Notes: generated by a model not told the origin, from the sequence alone. A stretch of 64,000 bases of DNA from Duganella sp. OV510 (GCF_900100205.1 NZ_FNEQ01000005.1:248001-312000), one strand, 5' to 3'. Shown: positions 45,464 to 54,412, numbered from the stretch's first letter. Numbers and translations are program-made.

Positions 45464-45955
45464 ATGAACTCGTTTGTGGAAACGCTGTCGCCGGCAGCCC
45501 GAAACCATGCGGAAGCCCGCATCGACTACTACACCGATCTGTCCCAGGCGGTTCTGCACTCGCTGCGTCAGCTGTCGGAGCTGAACGTCCAGTTCGGCCG
45601 CGCGTGGCTGGAGGAATCCGCCAGCTCGCTGCAATACAACCTGCTGACGCCACCTTCCGAACGCCAGGCGCAGAACGCGCCACAGCAAGGCGGCGCGCTG
45701 CTACAAAAGCTGCAGCAATACCATCAGCAACTGGCGCAGGTGGCGACCGAATTCCAGTCGGAAATCAACAAGGTGGCGCAGGAGCATGTGCCGCAAGCGG
45801 CGCGCACCGCCACCGAACTGGCCGACGCCGGCCGCCAGGCAGCCGGCAAGCACTTTAGCGACGAAGCCAGCCGCTTTGCCAACGTCGCCGCGCAGAACCA
45901 GGCTTTCCCGCAAGCTGCCTCGGTGCAAAGCGCACCGGAAGGCAACAAGAACTGA
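45464..45955 (+). CDS. Phasin family protein
   Basis: The 163-residue protein is alanine- and glutamine-rich and almost entirely helical. It has the phasin pattern ARIDYYTDLSQAVLHSLRQLSELNVQFGRAWLEES in its first half (ARIDYYTDLSQAV, then LRQLSELNVQFGRAWLEES). Phasins coat polyhydroxyalkanoate granules and this suggests the organism stores PHA. The ATG at 45464 has CAGGAG eight bases upstream; longer in-frame versions would run through the preceding hairpin. The gene stands alone and ends in a hairpin shared with the convergent GST. Confidence 0.85.
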   Translation: MNSFVETLSPAARNHAEARIDYYTDLSQAVLHSLRQLSELNVQFGRAWLEESASSLQYNLLTPPSERQAQNAPQQGGALLQKLQQYHQQLAQVATEFQSEINKVAQEHVPQAARTATELADAGRQAAGKHFSDEASRFANVAAQNQAFPQAASVQSAPEGNKN

Positions 45956-45997
45956 TGACAGCCCGCCGCTGCAATGGCGGCGAGGAATCGGGAATCC

Positions 45998-46034
45998 GAT
46001 GATGGTCCTTTCTGCTTGGCGAAAGGCCATCATC
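45998..46034. terminator. Hairpin between the convergent phasin and GST genes
   Basis: GATGATGG-T-CCTTTC pairs with GAAAGG-CCATCATC with one bulged base around TGCTTGGC. A smaller CGCCGC/GCGGCG hairpin is at 45964-45982. No long T tract follows on either strand. Confidence 0.5.
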
Positions 46035-46070
46035 CCCACATCGCCGCGCGGTTATCATGCGGCATTGCGC

Positions 46071-46733
46071 TTACAGGAAGCGTTCGGGTATTTCCTGCGC
46101 AAATGGATACATCGTGAAGTAAGGCTTGGCCTCCTCCAGCACCTGTTGCACTGAAGGCCGCGTCACCAGGCGCTCGAAGTAGCTCTGCAAATGATGGTAC
46201 TCCTCCGGGAACGGCAGCAGCGTGACGGCGTAGAACAGCGCCGGCGCCGCCGCGCAATCGGCCAGGCTGAAGGCTTCACCACACAGCCAGCCGCGCGTCG
46301 CCATGCGCTTTTCGATCATCTTGTAGGCGGTTTTCAGCTTGGTGCGCTCCTTGGTCTGGTCGCAGCTCAGGCCGGTGAGGTGGGCGCTGACGATGGTTTG
46401 CACCGGCCCCTGCACGTAGTTGTCGAAAAAACGGTCCCACAGGCGCACGTCCAGCGCGGCGTCCCAGTCGGCCGGAATCATCGTTTGCGCGCCGGGATAA
46501 TGGCGGTCCAGGTATTCGATGATGATCGAGGTTTCCGGCACATCGCGCCGCTGCGCGTGGTCGCGCAGCACCGGGAATTTGCACAGCGGCCAGATCGCCT
46601 CCAGCTCGGCGCGGTCGGCGTCATCGCCGAGGTTGATGATGCGCTTGTCGAAATCGGTGCCGTTCTCATACAGCGCAATCAGCACCTTGTGGCAGAACGA
46701 GGCCAGCGGATGGTAATACAGAGTCAGGGACAT
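46071..46733 (-). CDS. Glutathione S-transferase family protein
   Basis: The 220-residue protein has an N-terminal thioredoxin-like domain (LTLYYHPLASFCHKVLIALYE, then PVLRDHAQRRDVPETSIIIEYLD with the cis-proline and the glutathione-binding E-S/T pair). Its C-terminal helical domain (WDRFFDNYVQGPVQTI, GEAFSLADCAAAPALFYA with the N-capping ADC block) matches GST. The catalytic residue is not obvious; Ser or Cys in the ASFCHK loop may serve. The substrate is unknown. It converges on the phasin gene. Confidence 0.88.
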   Translation of the reverse strand: MSLTLYYHPLASFCHKVLIALYENGTDFDKRIINLGDDADRAELEAIWPLCKFPVLRDHAQRRDVPETSIIIEYLDRHYPGAQTMIPADWDAALDVRLWDRFFDNYVQGPVQTIVSAHLTGLSCDQTKERTKLKTAYKMIEKRMATRGWLCGEAFSLADCAAAPALFYAVTLLPFPEEYHHLQSYFERLVTRPSVQQVLEEAKPYFTMYPFAQEIPERFL

Positions 46734-46886
46734 GACAGCTCCAGAGGGCGTGTGGCGATACCAAAGATTTCACCAAATGATACTTCAGCGGCAGCGATAG
46801 CGGCGGACCTTATTTATTGGGAAACTTCCGCCCGTCTAAAGCCGGGCAATCACGCACCGGCGGACCACTGAACGGGACCTCATACC

Positions 46887-47672
46887 ATGCGCCACGCCAT
46901 CACCCTGACCCTTCTTTCCCTATGCGCCTTCAGCGGCAAGGTTCTTGCCGAAGAAGCCGCGCCTGCCAACAAAGGCGATAGCCTGACGGCCGGCATCGGC
47001 CTGGCGTACGTGCCGGAATACGCCGGCTCCGACAAGAGCCGCGTGCTGCCGCTGCCCTTCCTGGAAAAAACCTATAGCAACGGTATCTTCCTCAGCACCC
47101 ATCGCGGCATCGGCTACGCCACGGCGCTGGGCGACTTCAAGGTCAGCGCGGCGCTGGGCTATGATGGCGGCCGTGAAGACCACAAGAAAAATTACTTCTC
47201 CGGTTCCGATGATCTGAAAGGCATGGGCAAGATCAAGGGCTCGGCGCTAGCGGTGCTGAGCGTCGGCTACCAGCTCGGCAGCGTCGGCCTGAACCTGACC
47301 ACCAAGCAAAACCTTTCGCACCGTGAATACGGCAACACCTACACGCTGGGCATGGAGACGCCGATCTACTCCACCGCCAGCGACAAGTTCAGCTTTGGCG
47401 CCGCAGCCGAGTATGCGGACCGCAAGCACATGCAGACCTACTTCGGCGTGACGCAGCAGCAAAGTACGCTTTATCGTGCAAGCTACACGCCGGGCGGCGG
47501 TGGTTTCACCAACGTCTCGGCCGGCGTCAACTGGATGCATGTCATCAATAGCGACTGGGTGGTGCGCAGTGCGCTGGGCGTCAACCACCTGACCGGCAAG
47601 GCCGCTGATAGCCCGCTGACACAACACACCAATACGCCGATGGTGATGACCGCCTTCATCTACAAGTTCTAA
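46887..47672 (+). CDS. MipA/OmpV family outer-membrane protein
   Basis: The 261-residue protein has a signal peptide (ITLTLLSLCAFSGKVLAEEA) and a beta-barrel sequence with MipA/OmpV features: GIGLAYVPEYAGSDKSRVLPLPF near the N-terminus and the terminal TPMVMTAFIYKF ending in phenylalanine. MipA scaffolds murein synthases and hydrolases in E. coli, and other members export polymyxin-like or pigment molecules. The function here is not set by context. It is followed by the CPBP protease gene on the same strand after 42 bases. Confidence 0.9.
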   Translation: MRHAITLTLLSLCAFSGKVLAEEAAPANKGDSLTAGIGLAYVPEYAGSDKSRVLPLPFLEKTYSNGIFLSTHRGIGYATALGDFKVSAALGYDGGREDHKKNYFSGSDDLKGMGKIKGSALAVLSVGYQLGSVGLNLTTKQNLSHREYGNTYTLGMETPIYSTASDKFSFGAAAEYADRKHMQTYFGVTQQQSTLYRASYTPGGGGFTNVSAGVNWMHVINSDWVVRSALGVNHLTGKAADSPLTQHTNTPMVMTAFIYKF

Positions 47673-47714
47673 GCTGCCATGGGGTATCATTGCTGAAAAC
47701 TCATCGTTAAAACA

Positions 47715-48566
47715 ATGATACTTTCCGCTTTTCTTTTTCTGGCGCTGGCCATCGGCGCGGCCTGGCTGCGGCCGCTGTCGCTGTGGCTGCCGTTATTTGT
47801 CATGGCGCTGGCCTGGGGGCTGGTGGGCGGCGTGCTGGAGCCGGTGGCGATCGCCGTGCTGACGGTGCTCACGGCAACAGCCTATGGCTGCGCCAAGGCG
47901 CAGCACGCATGGCAGCGGCTGGTGCTGGGCCTGCTGGCCGGCGTGCTATCTCTGGCGCTGGCGATGCACAAGCTTCCCGGCTTTCACAATCCGCTGCTGA
48001 TCGACCGCGTGGTGCTATCGGCCGGCGCCGCGCCATTCACGCAGTACGCCAACTTCGACAAGGGCGCGGTCGGGCTGATCCTGCTGGCTTTGCTGTGCCG
48101 CCGCGTGGCCTCGTGGGCCGAGCTGCGCGAGGTCCTGCGCCGCACGGCGCCGGTGCTGGCGATTACTCTGCTTGCGACGCTGGGCTTCGCCGTTGCCGCC
48201 GGTGTGGTCGGCGTCGACCTCAAGTTTCCGCCGCAGACCTGGCGCTTTATTGCGGTCAACCTGCTGTTCACTGTGGTGGCCGAAGAAGCCTTCTTCCGTG
48301 GCTTTTTACAGGCACGGCTGGCAGGTGCGCTGGCACGGTTCCACTGGGGCGCGTGGTTGGCCATGGCTGTCTCGGCGCTATTGTTTGGCGCCGCGCACCT
48401 GGGCGGCGGATTGCTCTATGGCATACTCGCTACCATTGCCGGCTTCGGCTACGCCTGGGCTTACCAGCGCACGCAACGCATCGAGGCCGCCATACTGGTC
48501 CACATCGCACTGAATGTGGTGCATTTTATTGCCTTTACTTATCCTGCCAGGTTACCCGGTGTCTGA
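47715..48566 (+). CDS. CPBP family intramembrane glutamic endopeptidase
   Basis: The 283-residue membrane protein has about eight hydrophobic segments. The CPBP (Abi/CAAX-protease) motifs are intact: E190-E191-AFF-R195, the later FGAAHLGGG histidine and the final HIALNVVHF histidine-asparagine. The family includes prenyl-protein proteases and bacteriocin-immunity proteins; bacterial substrates are mostly unknown. Its last eight bases overlap the start of the AI-2E-type permease gene (GTGTCTGA), so the two are coupled. Confidence 0.88.
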   Translation: MILSAFLFLALAIGAAWLRPLSLWLPLFVMALAWGLVGGVLEPVAIAVLTVLTATAYGCAKAQHAWQRLVLGLLAGVLSLALAMHKLPGFHNPLLIDRVVLSAGAAPFTQYANFDKGAVGLILLALLCRRVASWAELREVLRRTAPVLAITLLATLGFAVAAGVVGVDLKFPPQTWRFIAVNLLFTVVAEEAFFRGFLQARLAGALARFHWGAWLAMAVSALLFGAAHLGGGLLYGILATIAGFGYAWAYQRTQRIEAAILVHIALNVVHFIAFTYPARLPGV

Positions 48567-50442
48567 CTCCCTCACCTCCCGCACTTTGCCCGGCGCCGTC
48601 GCCGGCCTGGTCGGCACCGCTACGGTGCTTGCCCTGCTGTACTTTGGACGCGATGTGCTGATCCCCATCACGCTGGCGTTCATCTTCAGTTTCCTGATCG
48701 CGCCGTTTGTGCGCGCGCTGCGCCATCTGGGGCTGGGACAGACGCTGTCGGTCTGCACCGGCGTGCTGGTGGTGACCGTGAGTCTGCTGGCGATCGGCGC
48801 GGTCATCGTGCAGCAGGTCGGCGCCATGGGCGCCAGCTTGCCGCTGTACCAGGACACCATCGCCGACAAGGTCGAGAAGCTCGATGAGCTGACGCGCGGC
48901 ACCATTGGCAGCCTGGGAGGCCCGGCGGGCCAGCTGATCGAACACTTCACGCAGGATAACGCCAGCGGCGCGCAGCCAGTGCTGCAAAGCGACGGCAGCG
49001 TCAAGACGCCGGTGCTGGTGGAGATCCACGAGCCGGCGCTCAAGCCTTTCCAGTTGCTCGGCAAGATCGCCGCCTCGGTGTGGCCGCCGCTGGAAACCGC
49101 CGGCATCGTGTTTGTGGTGCTGATCTTCGTGCTGCTGGAGCATGAATCGCTGCGCGACCGCTTCATCCGCCTGGCCGGAGGCGGCGATTTGCGCGCCACC
49201 ACCATCGCCGTGAATGACGCCGGCGAGCGCCTGTCGCGCTTCTTTATTTCGCAGTTCCTGGTCAACATCGCTACCGGCCTGGCGGTGTGGCTGGGCCTGA
49301 GCCTGATCGGTCTCGGCCAGGCGCTGCTGTGGGGCACGATGACGGCGGTGCTGCGTTTCATTCCCTACGTTGGCGTGTGGATGGCGGCTTTCTGCGCGAC
49401 GCTGCTGGCGGCCGCCATCGATCCCGGCTGGTCGATGGCGCTGATGACGCTGGGCCTTTTCCTGGCGATTGAAATCATCGTCGCGCAGACCATCGAACCC
49501 AAGCTGTATGGCCATACCACCGGGCTGTCGCCGCTGTCGGTGGTGGTGTCGGCGATTTTCTGGAGCTGGATCTGGGGGCCGGTCGGGCTGGTGCTGTCAA
49601 CACCGCTGACCTTGTGCCTGGTGGTGGCCGGCCGCTATATCCGTGCACTCAAGGTACTGGAAATCATGTTCGGCGAATTGCCGGCGCTGACCATGCCGCA
49701 GAATTTTTATCAGCGCGCGCTGTCGGGCGACGCCCATGAAATCATCACCAGCGCCAAGCGCTACATGCAGCACAAGTCGCTGGCCGAATATTGCGACGGC
49801 GTGCTGCTGCCGGCGCTGCATCTGGCCAACTTCGACCTGAAAGATCGCGCGATTACTCCGGAGGAAGAGGAAAAAGTCACCTCCTCCATCATCTCGGTGA
49901 TTGAAGCGCTGAGCGGCAACCAGCGATGGTGGAAAAAGCGCAAGCGCAGCAGCGTGCTGACGGGCGGCGGCATCGGCCGTCAGTTGCGGGCGCAGCGCAT
50001 CTCTGACAGCGGCGAGTGGCAAGGCTCGTTCGACGTGCCGCCGGGCAGCGTGGTGCTGAGCATCGGCCTGGGCACGCAAGGCGCGGAGCTGGCCACCGAG
50101 ATTCTGGTGCGCATCCTGCGCGAGCAAAAAATCGATGCGCGCAGCCGCACCGTCGAGGAACTGGATGAGCCGCCACCGCCGGGCGCGACGCCGGAGCTGG
50201 TAGCGATTGTGATCCTGGTCAGCGTCGATCCGCTGAACGACTGCGAGCAGATCACGGCCATGCTGGAAGGCGTCCGCGAGCGCGTTCCGCACGCCAAGCA
50301 GTTCGCGCTGCTGCTGCCTAGCCCGTTTGAAAATCCAGATTTGAAAACCTGCGTGTTCCCGACCGCCGACCATGTGTCGCGCTCGTATGACGATGTACTC
50401 CACAGCTGCCAGGTGGCCATGAAAGGACAAGGTACTGTATGA
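48559..50442 (+). CDS. AI-2E/PerM family permease with a C-terminal extension
   Basis: About residues 10-370 are the AI-2E transporter domain, with TM pairs near the N-terminus (VAGLVGTATVLALLYFG, IPITLAFIFSFLIAPFV), a long periplasmic stretch, and the conserved ALLWGTMTAVLRFIPYVGVWM and GHTTGLSPLSVVVSAIFW blocks. About residues 375-627 form a soluble extension with no membrane segments that the core family lacks. GTG 48559 is preferred because it overlaps the previous stop and has CCAGG upstream; the ATG at 48514 would sit 53 bases inside the CPBP gene. Members export autoinducer-2 or exchange ions; the substrate here is unknown. It overlaps the LprI-like gene by four bases. Confidence 0.87.
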   Translation: MSDSLTSRTLPGAVAGLVGTATVLALLYFGRDVLIPITLAFIFSFLIAPFVRALRHLGLGQTLSVCTGVLVVTVSLLAIGAVIVQQVGAMGASLPLYQDTIADKVEKLDELTRGTIGSLGGPAGQLIEHFTQDNASGAQPVLQSDGSVKTPVLVEIHEPALKPFQLLGKIAASVWPPLETAGIVFVVLIFVLLEHESLRDRFIRLAGGGDLRATTIAVNDAGERLSRFFISQFLVNIATGLAVWLGLSLIGLGQALLWGTMTAVLRFIPYVGVWMAAFCATLLAAAIDPGWSMALMTLGLFLAIEIIVAQTIEPKLYGHTTGLSPLSVVVSAIFWSWIWGPVGLVLSTPLTLCLVVAGRYIRALKVLEIMFGELPALTMPQNFYQRALSGDAHEIITSAKRYMQHKSLAEYCDGVLLPALHLANFDLKDRAITPEEEEKVTSSIISVIEALSGNQRWWKKRKRSSVLTGGGIGRQLRAQRISDSGEWQGSFDVPPGSVVLSIGLGTQGAELATEILVRILREQKIDARSRTVEELDEPPPPGATPELVAIVILVSVDPLNDCEQITAMLEGVRERVPHAKQFALLLPSPFENPDLKTCVFPTADHVSRSYDDVLHSCQVAMKGQGTV

Positions 50443-50792
50443 AACTGATGATCGCCCTGCTGCTGTCGGCCTGCGCCGGCAGCGCTTTTGCGCAGGATTG
50501 CAAGAATGCCGTCTCCACGCCCGAGATCAACGAATGCGCATCGGTGGAGCAGAAAAAGGTGGAGGACAAGCTGAACAAGGTCTACCAGCAAGTCATCAAA
50601 TCCATCGGTGAGGCCGATACCAGGAAGGCGCTGGTTGAAGCGCAGCGCGCCTGGGTCCAGTTCCGCGAAGCCGATTGCAAGGCGATCTATAAGCAATACA
50701 AGACCGGCACCATCCGCACCGTCATGTATATCGGCTGCATGCAACAGCACGCGGAAGTCCGCATCAAGAACCTGGAAGATTTTCAAAAATGA
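50439..50792 (+). CDS. LprI/DUF1311 family small periplasmic protein
   Basis: The 117-residue protein has a signal peptide (LMIALLLSACAGSAFAQ) and the lysozyme-inhibitor LprI N-terminal-domain pattern: CKNAVSTPEINECASVEQKKVEDKLNKVY (two blocks, CKNAVSTPEINECAS and the helix after it), then AQRAWVQFREADC and the late cysteine in YIGCMQQH. Four cysteines suggest two disulfides. M. tuberculosis LprI inhibits lysozyme; most relatives are untested. It overlaps the permease gene by ATGA. Confidence 0.82.
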   Translation: MKLMIALLLSACAGSAFAQDCKNAVSTPEINECASVEQKKVEDKLNKVYQQVIKSIGEADTRKALVEAQRAWVQFREADCKAIYKQYKTGTIRTVMYIGCMQQHAEVRIKNLEDFQK

Positions 50793-50809
50793 TGACGAAG
50801 GGTGCAAGG

Positions 50810-50833
50810 CGTGGGCTATCGCGCCTGCCCACG
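50810..50833. terminator. Hairpin after the LprI-like gene
   Basis: CGTGGGC and GCCCACG pair around a ten-base loop, 17 bases after the stop. No T tract follows, so it may be an RNA 3'-end stabiliser rather than an intrinsic terminator. Confidence 0.4.
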
Positions 50834-50913
50834 GCGTAGGTGAGCGTTAGGCTGCGAACAGATTAGCCGGACAGGATCGGTTAGCTTCTTCCTATACACA
50901 ACAAGGAGCTAAC

Positions 50914-51207
50914 ATGACTGTCACGACCGATCACACCATCAGCCAACTGTTCTTGCTCGCGAATGCCGGGCAGCGGGCAGATATCGTCAACCGCCTGCTG
51001 AGCAACGTCAGTCATGAGATGGTGGTCTCGCTGGCCGCCAGCATAGGCGACTTTGGCGAAGACCAACATCCACAGGTGACGCCGGAGCAGACCGAGCAGA
51101 TCACCCCGGCACAGGTGGAAGAAATCGCCGCAACTGCGGAGCAGCATGCGCCTGGCGTGGTGGAAAAAGTCACCGCGTTTTTCAATGATGAACTGGCGCG
51201 TGCCTGA
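50914..51207 (+). CDS. Hypothetical 97-residue acidic protein
   Basis: The protein is not recognised. It has no signal peptide or membrane segment. Residues 1-45 are helical (TISQLFLLANAGQRADIVNRLLSNV), then comes a proline- and glutamate/glutamine-rich linker with the near-repeats TPEQTEQI and TPAQVEEI, and the end is an amphipathic helix (VVEKVTAFFNDELA). AAGGAG precedes the ATG by seven bases. It is ten bases upstream of a DUF3597 gene, with which it is probably co-transcribed. The two may act together. Confidence 0.65.
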   Translation: MTVTTDHTISQLFLLANAGQRADIVNRLLSNVSHEMVVSLAASIGDFGEDQHPQVTPEQTEQITPAQVEEIAATAEQHAPGVVEKVTAFFNDELARA

Positions 51208-51217
51208 AGGAACAATC

Positions 51218-51616
51218 ATGGGCATGCTGAGCAACATCTTCCACAAAATTTTCCCGCCATCTCACCCTGCGATCGCGCAAGCGCCACAAGGCACGACCGT
51301 GCCACCACCAGCGGCTTCCGAACCTCAGCCGCAGGCACCGGCCACTGTCCATCTCAGCGAAGTCGATGTGGAGCAGATCCTCAACGACAAAGCGCAGCAC
51401 AGCGGCCAGCCGCTGAACTGGCGCACCTCGATTGTCGACCTGCTGAAGCTGCTGGAACTGGACAGCAGCCTGCAATCGCGAAAGGAGCTGGCACAGGAAC
51501 TGCACTACTCCGGCGACACCAACAACTCGGCCACCATGAACGTCTGGCTACACCGCCAGGTGATGACCAAACTGGCCCAGAACGGCGGCAAAGTGCCGGC
51601 CGATCTGAAGGATTAA
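51218..51616 (+). CDS. DUF3597 domain-containing protein
   Basis: The 132-residue protein begins MLSNIFHKIFPPSHPAI, then has a proline/alanine-rich linker (about residues 20-50) and a DUF3597 domain at about 50-132 (VDVEQILNDKAQHSGQPLNW, SIVDLLKLLELDSSLQSRKEL, YSGDTNNSATMNVWLHRQVM). The family occurs in many proteobacteria with no known function; the conserved NWRTSIVDLLKLL block suggests a compact helical domain. ATG 51218 has AAGGA upstream. It follows the 97-residue hypothetical gene and converges on phoR. Confidence 0.85.
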   Translation: MGMLSNIFHKIFPPSHPAIAQAPQGTTVPPPAASEPQPQAPATVHLSEVDVEQILNDKAQHSGQPLNWRTSIVDLLKLLELDSSLQSRKELAQELHYSGDTNNSATMNVWLHRQVMTKLAQNGGKVPADLKD

Positions 51617-51641
51617 CAGGCACAATCGCTGACGCAGGTGT

Positions 51642-52955
51642 TTAGTTGAGCAGCAGTTCCGGCTGCTGCTGGACGATGGCAGTCTTCGGCAGGCAGACGA
51701 TGAAGCTGCTGCCCTTGCCTGCTTCCGATTTGATCTGCAGCGTGCCGCCATGGCGCAGCAGCACGTGCTTGACAATGGCCAGGCCCAGGCCGGTGCCCTG
51801 CGTCTCGCGCGAACGGCTCTTGTCGACCCGGTAGAAACGCTCGGTCAGGCGCGAAATGTGTTCAGGGCTGATGCCGATGCCAGTATCTTCCACCTTGAAC
51901 TTGATGCCGCCCTCAAACTCGCGCCACGCCAGATGAATCTTGCCGCCGGCCGGCGTGTAGCGCACCGCGTTCGACGCCAGATTGCCAAACGCGCTGTGCA
52001 ATTCCTCGTACGAGCCCAGCACATCCGGGCCTTCGATCGACATCGTCACCTCATGCTTGCCGGCCGACAGCGCCTTGGCATCGCGCTGCACCTGCTCCAT
52101 CAACTTGTGCACATCAACTGGCTCCGGCCGCATCGGATAGTCGACCGACTCCAGCCGCGACAAGGTCAGCATGTCCTCGATCAGGTGCTGCATGCGATGG
52201 CCCTGCTCGGTCATCAGCTTCAGGTGGGCGGCGCGGGTGGCGGCATCGAGGCCCTCCTGCGCGGCGATTTCCAGGAAGCCGACAATCACTGTCAGCGGCG
52301 TACGCAGCTCGTGCGAGGCATTGGCGATGAAGTCACGGCGCATTTCCTCGATGCGCTCGGTTTCGGTGGCATCGTGCGTCACCAGGATCTGGCGGCGGTT
52401 TTCAAACGGGATGATATGCACGATCAGCTTGCGCTCGCGGAAGCTGATCGTCAGCGGCTGCTCGTACCGGCCCAGGATGATGTAATCCATGAAGTCCGGA
52501 TTGCGCACCAGGTTGGTCACGCGCATGCCCTTGTCACGCTCATTGCTCAGGCCCAGATGCTGTTCGGCGGCCGGATTGCACCACTCCAGGAACAGCACGT
52601 CGTCCATGATGGCGACGCCGTCCGGCAGCAGATGCATGGCCTGGCGGAAGCGCGCCAGCCATTCGGTCAGCTCAGCCTGGTTTTTTTCGTCCTCGCGGCG
52701 CATGCGGTACAGGCGCGAGAAAATATTGGTCCACTCGCCCCAGCCGTCCGGCAGCTTGGCGCTTTGCGGATCATCCATCCAGTTGCTCAGCTGGTAAAGA
52801 TAGGACAGCTGGACAAATACCAACGCGATCATGCACAGCAGCGCCAGCACCAGGCCGGTGAGCCAGCCGGCAATCCAGCCCGCCAGCGCGCAACCCGCCA
52901 GAATAAGAGCGGTACGCAGCGCCGCCGGCACCCAGAACACCAGTTTTGGATTCAT
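51642..52955 (-). CDS. phoR: Phosphate regulon sensor histidine kinase PhoR
   Basis: The 437-residue kinase has two close membrane segments at about residues 10-55 and almost no periplasmic loop, so phosphate is sensed through PstSCAB-PhoU. A PAS domain (about 105-200, LLPDGVAIMDDVLFLEWCNPAAEQ) is followed by HisKA (FIANASHELRTPLTVIVGFLE, phosphohistidine in SHELRTP) and HATPase (NLASNAVRYTP, DTGIGI, GTGLGLAIVKHV). It autophosphorylates at low phosphate and activates PhoB. It is seven bases downstream of phoB on the same strand. Confidence 0.97.
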   Translation of the reverse strand: MNPKLVFWVPAALRTALILAGCALAGWIAGWLTGLVLALLCMIALVFVQLSYLYQLSNWMDDPQSAKLPDGWGEWTNIFSRLYRMRREDEKNQAELTEWLARFRQAMHLLPDGVAIMDDVLFLEWCNPAAEQHLGLSNERDKGMRVTNLVRNPDFMDYIILGRYEQPLTISFRERKLIVHIIPFENRRQILVTHDATETERIEEMRRDFIANASHELRTPLTVIVGFLEIAAQEGLDAATRAAHLKLMTEQGHRMQHLIEDMLTLSRLESVDYPMRPEPVDVHKLMEQVQRDAKALSAGKHEVTMSIEGPDVLGSYEELHSAFGNLASNAVRYTPAGGKIHLAWREFEGGIKFKVEDTGIGISPEHISRLTERFYRVDKSRSRETQGTGLGLAIVKHVLLRHGGTLQIKSEAGKGSSFIVCLPKTAIVQQQPELLLN

Positions 52956-52962
52956 TTAAAAC

Positions 52963-53655
52963 TCAGCTTTTTTCCGAAAGCATATAGCCTACACTACGCA
53001 CGGTCTTGATCAGGTGCTCGGCCTCTTTCAAGGCTTTGCGCAGACGCAGCACATGCACGTCGACGGTACGCTCTTCGATGACCACGTGATCGCCCCATAC
53101 CTTGTCCAGCAGCTGGCTGCGCGAGAATACCCGTTCCGGATGCGCCAGCAGGAATTTCAGCAGCTTGTACTCGGCGTGACCGATGTCGATCTTCTGCTCG
53201 TCCATCGAGACGGTGCAGCTGACCGGGTCCAGCATGATGTTGGCGGCGCGCATGGTCGACTGCGAATGCTCCGGCGCCTTGCGGCGCAGTAGTGCTTTGG
53301 CACGCGCCAGCAGCTCGCGCGGCGAGAACGGCTTGGTGATGTAATCATCAGCGCCGCTGTTCAAGCCGGCCAGCTTGTCCTCTTCCATGCTCTTGGCGGT
53401 CAGCATGATCACCGGGATGTCGCTGAACTGGCGGTCCGAGCGGATACGTGCCAGCAGCCGCAGACCGGTCGAATCCGGCAACATCCAGTCCAGCAAAATC
53501 AATTGCGGGGTCTTGGTCTGGATGAAGTCCCAGGCCTCACCCGCGCTTTGCACGGCGCAGCAATTCCAGCCCGCTTCGCGCAGCGAGAACGTCACCAGCT
53601 CGATAATCGCCGGTTCGTCCTCCACGATCAATACAGTTGTTTTATCAGATGCCAT
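52963..53655 (-). CDS. phoB: Phosphate regulon response regulator PhoB
   Basis: The 230-residue regulator has a receiver domain (VLIVEDEPAIIELV acidic pair, LILLDWMLPDSTG with the phospho-aspartate, VIMLTAKS, GADDYITKPFS lysine) and an OmpR-type winged helix (about 130-228; LTPVS-like LDPVSCTV, HAEYKLLKFLLAHPERVFSRSQLL, VHVLRLRKAL). It binds Pho boxes such as those found between pstS and ppk1. It lies six bases from phoU on the same strand. Confidence 0.97.
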   Translation of the reverse strand: MASDKTTVLIVEDEPAIIELVTFSLREAGWNCCAVQSAGEAWDFIQTKTPQLILLDWMLPDSTGLRLLARIRSDRQFSDIPVIMLTAKSMEEDKLAGLNSGADDYITKPFSPRELLARAKALLRRKAPEHSQSTMRAANIMLDPVSCTVSMDEQKIDIGHAEYKLLKFLLAHPERVFSRSQLLDKVWGDHVVIEERTVDVHVLRLRKALKEAEHLIKTVRSVGYMLSEKS

Positions 53656-53661
53656 GTAGTT

Positions 53662-54375
53662 TTATTCAGCTTGCGTAGGCTCGTCATCCGGCAGCGGCAC
53701 GGTCTTGGTGTGGCGGATATCCTTGCCTTCCACCACGTAAATCACATATTCCGCGATGTTTTTGGCGTGGTCGCCAATGCGTTCAATCGCCTTGGCCACC
53801 CACAGCGTGTCCAGCGCCGCCGAGATGGTGCGTGGATCTTCCATCATGAAGGTGATCAGGTTGCGCATGATGGAACGGAATTCATGGTCGATCACTGCGT
53901 CCTGGGCGATCAGTTGCAGCGCCTGCTTGCCGTCGTTGCGGGCAAAGGCATCCAGCGCGTCGTGCAGCAGGTCGCTGGTGTTGTTGGCGATGTTGCGCAC
54001 CATTTCATAATGGTTGACGGTCACCGCGCCGCGCGCGTGCAGCTGCTTGGCGGTCCGGGCGATCTTGGTGGCTTCGTCGCCGATGCGCTCCAGGTCGGTG
54101 ATCACCTTGATGGTGGCCATGATGGTGCGCAGGTCGTTGGCAGCCGGCTGGCGGCGCACGATCAGGTGGCTGCACTGGTCGTCCAACTGGACTTCCAGCT
54201 GGTTGACGGCGTCGTCCTCGCGCATCACGCGGTCGGCACGCTCAGGGTTGCCGATGCGGAAGCAGGTCATGGCGTCGAGGAATTGGGTCTCGACGATGCC
54301 GCCCATCAGCAGCACTTTGCTGCGGATGGCTTCCAGTTCGTTGTCGTACTGTTTGGATGAATGCTCACCGATCAT
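53662..54375 (-). CDS. phoU: Phosphate signalling protein PhoU
   Basis: The 237-residue helical protein has two PhoU repeats with the metal-binding E/DxxxD patterns (RVMREDDAVNQLEVQLDDQC in the first, then ERIGDEATKIARTAK; VAKAIERIGDHAKNIAEYVIY in the second). PhoU mediates negative control of PhoR by the Pst transporter and limits phosphate uptake. Order pstB-phoU-phoB-phoR is the usual one in betaproteobacteria. About 37 bases separate it from pstB. Confidence 0.96.
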   Translation of the reverse strand: MIGEHSSKQYDNELEAIRSKVLLMGGIVETQFLDAMTCFRIGNPERADRVMREDDAVNQLEVQLDDQCSHLIVRRQPAANDLRTIMATIKVITDLERIGDEATKIARTAKQLHARGAVTVNHYEMVRNIANNTSDLLHDALDAFARNDGKQALQLIAQDAVIDHEFRSIMRNLITFMMEDPRTISAALDTLWVAKAIERIGDHAKNIAEYVIYVVEGKDIRHTKTVPLPDDEPTQAE

Positions 54376-54412
54376 GCTGCTCTCCAGTTGCGAATTAGTA
54401 TTATAAGGTCGA

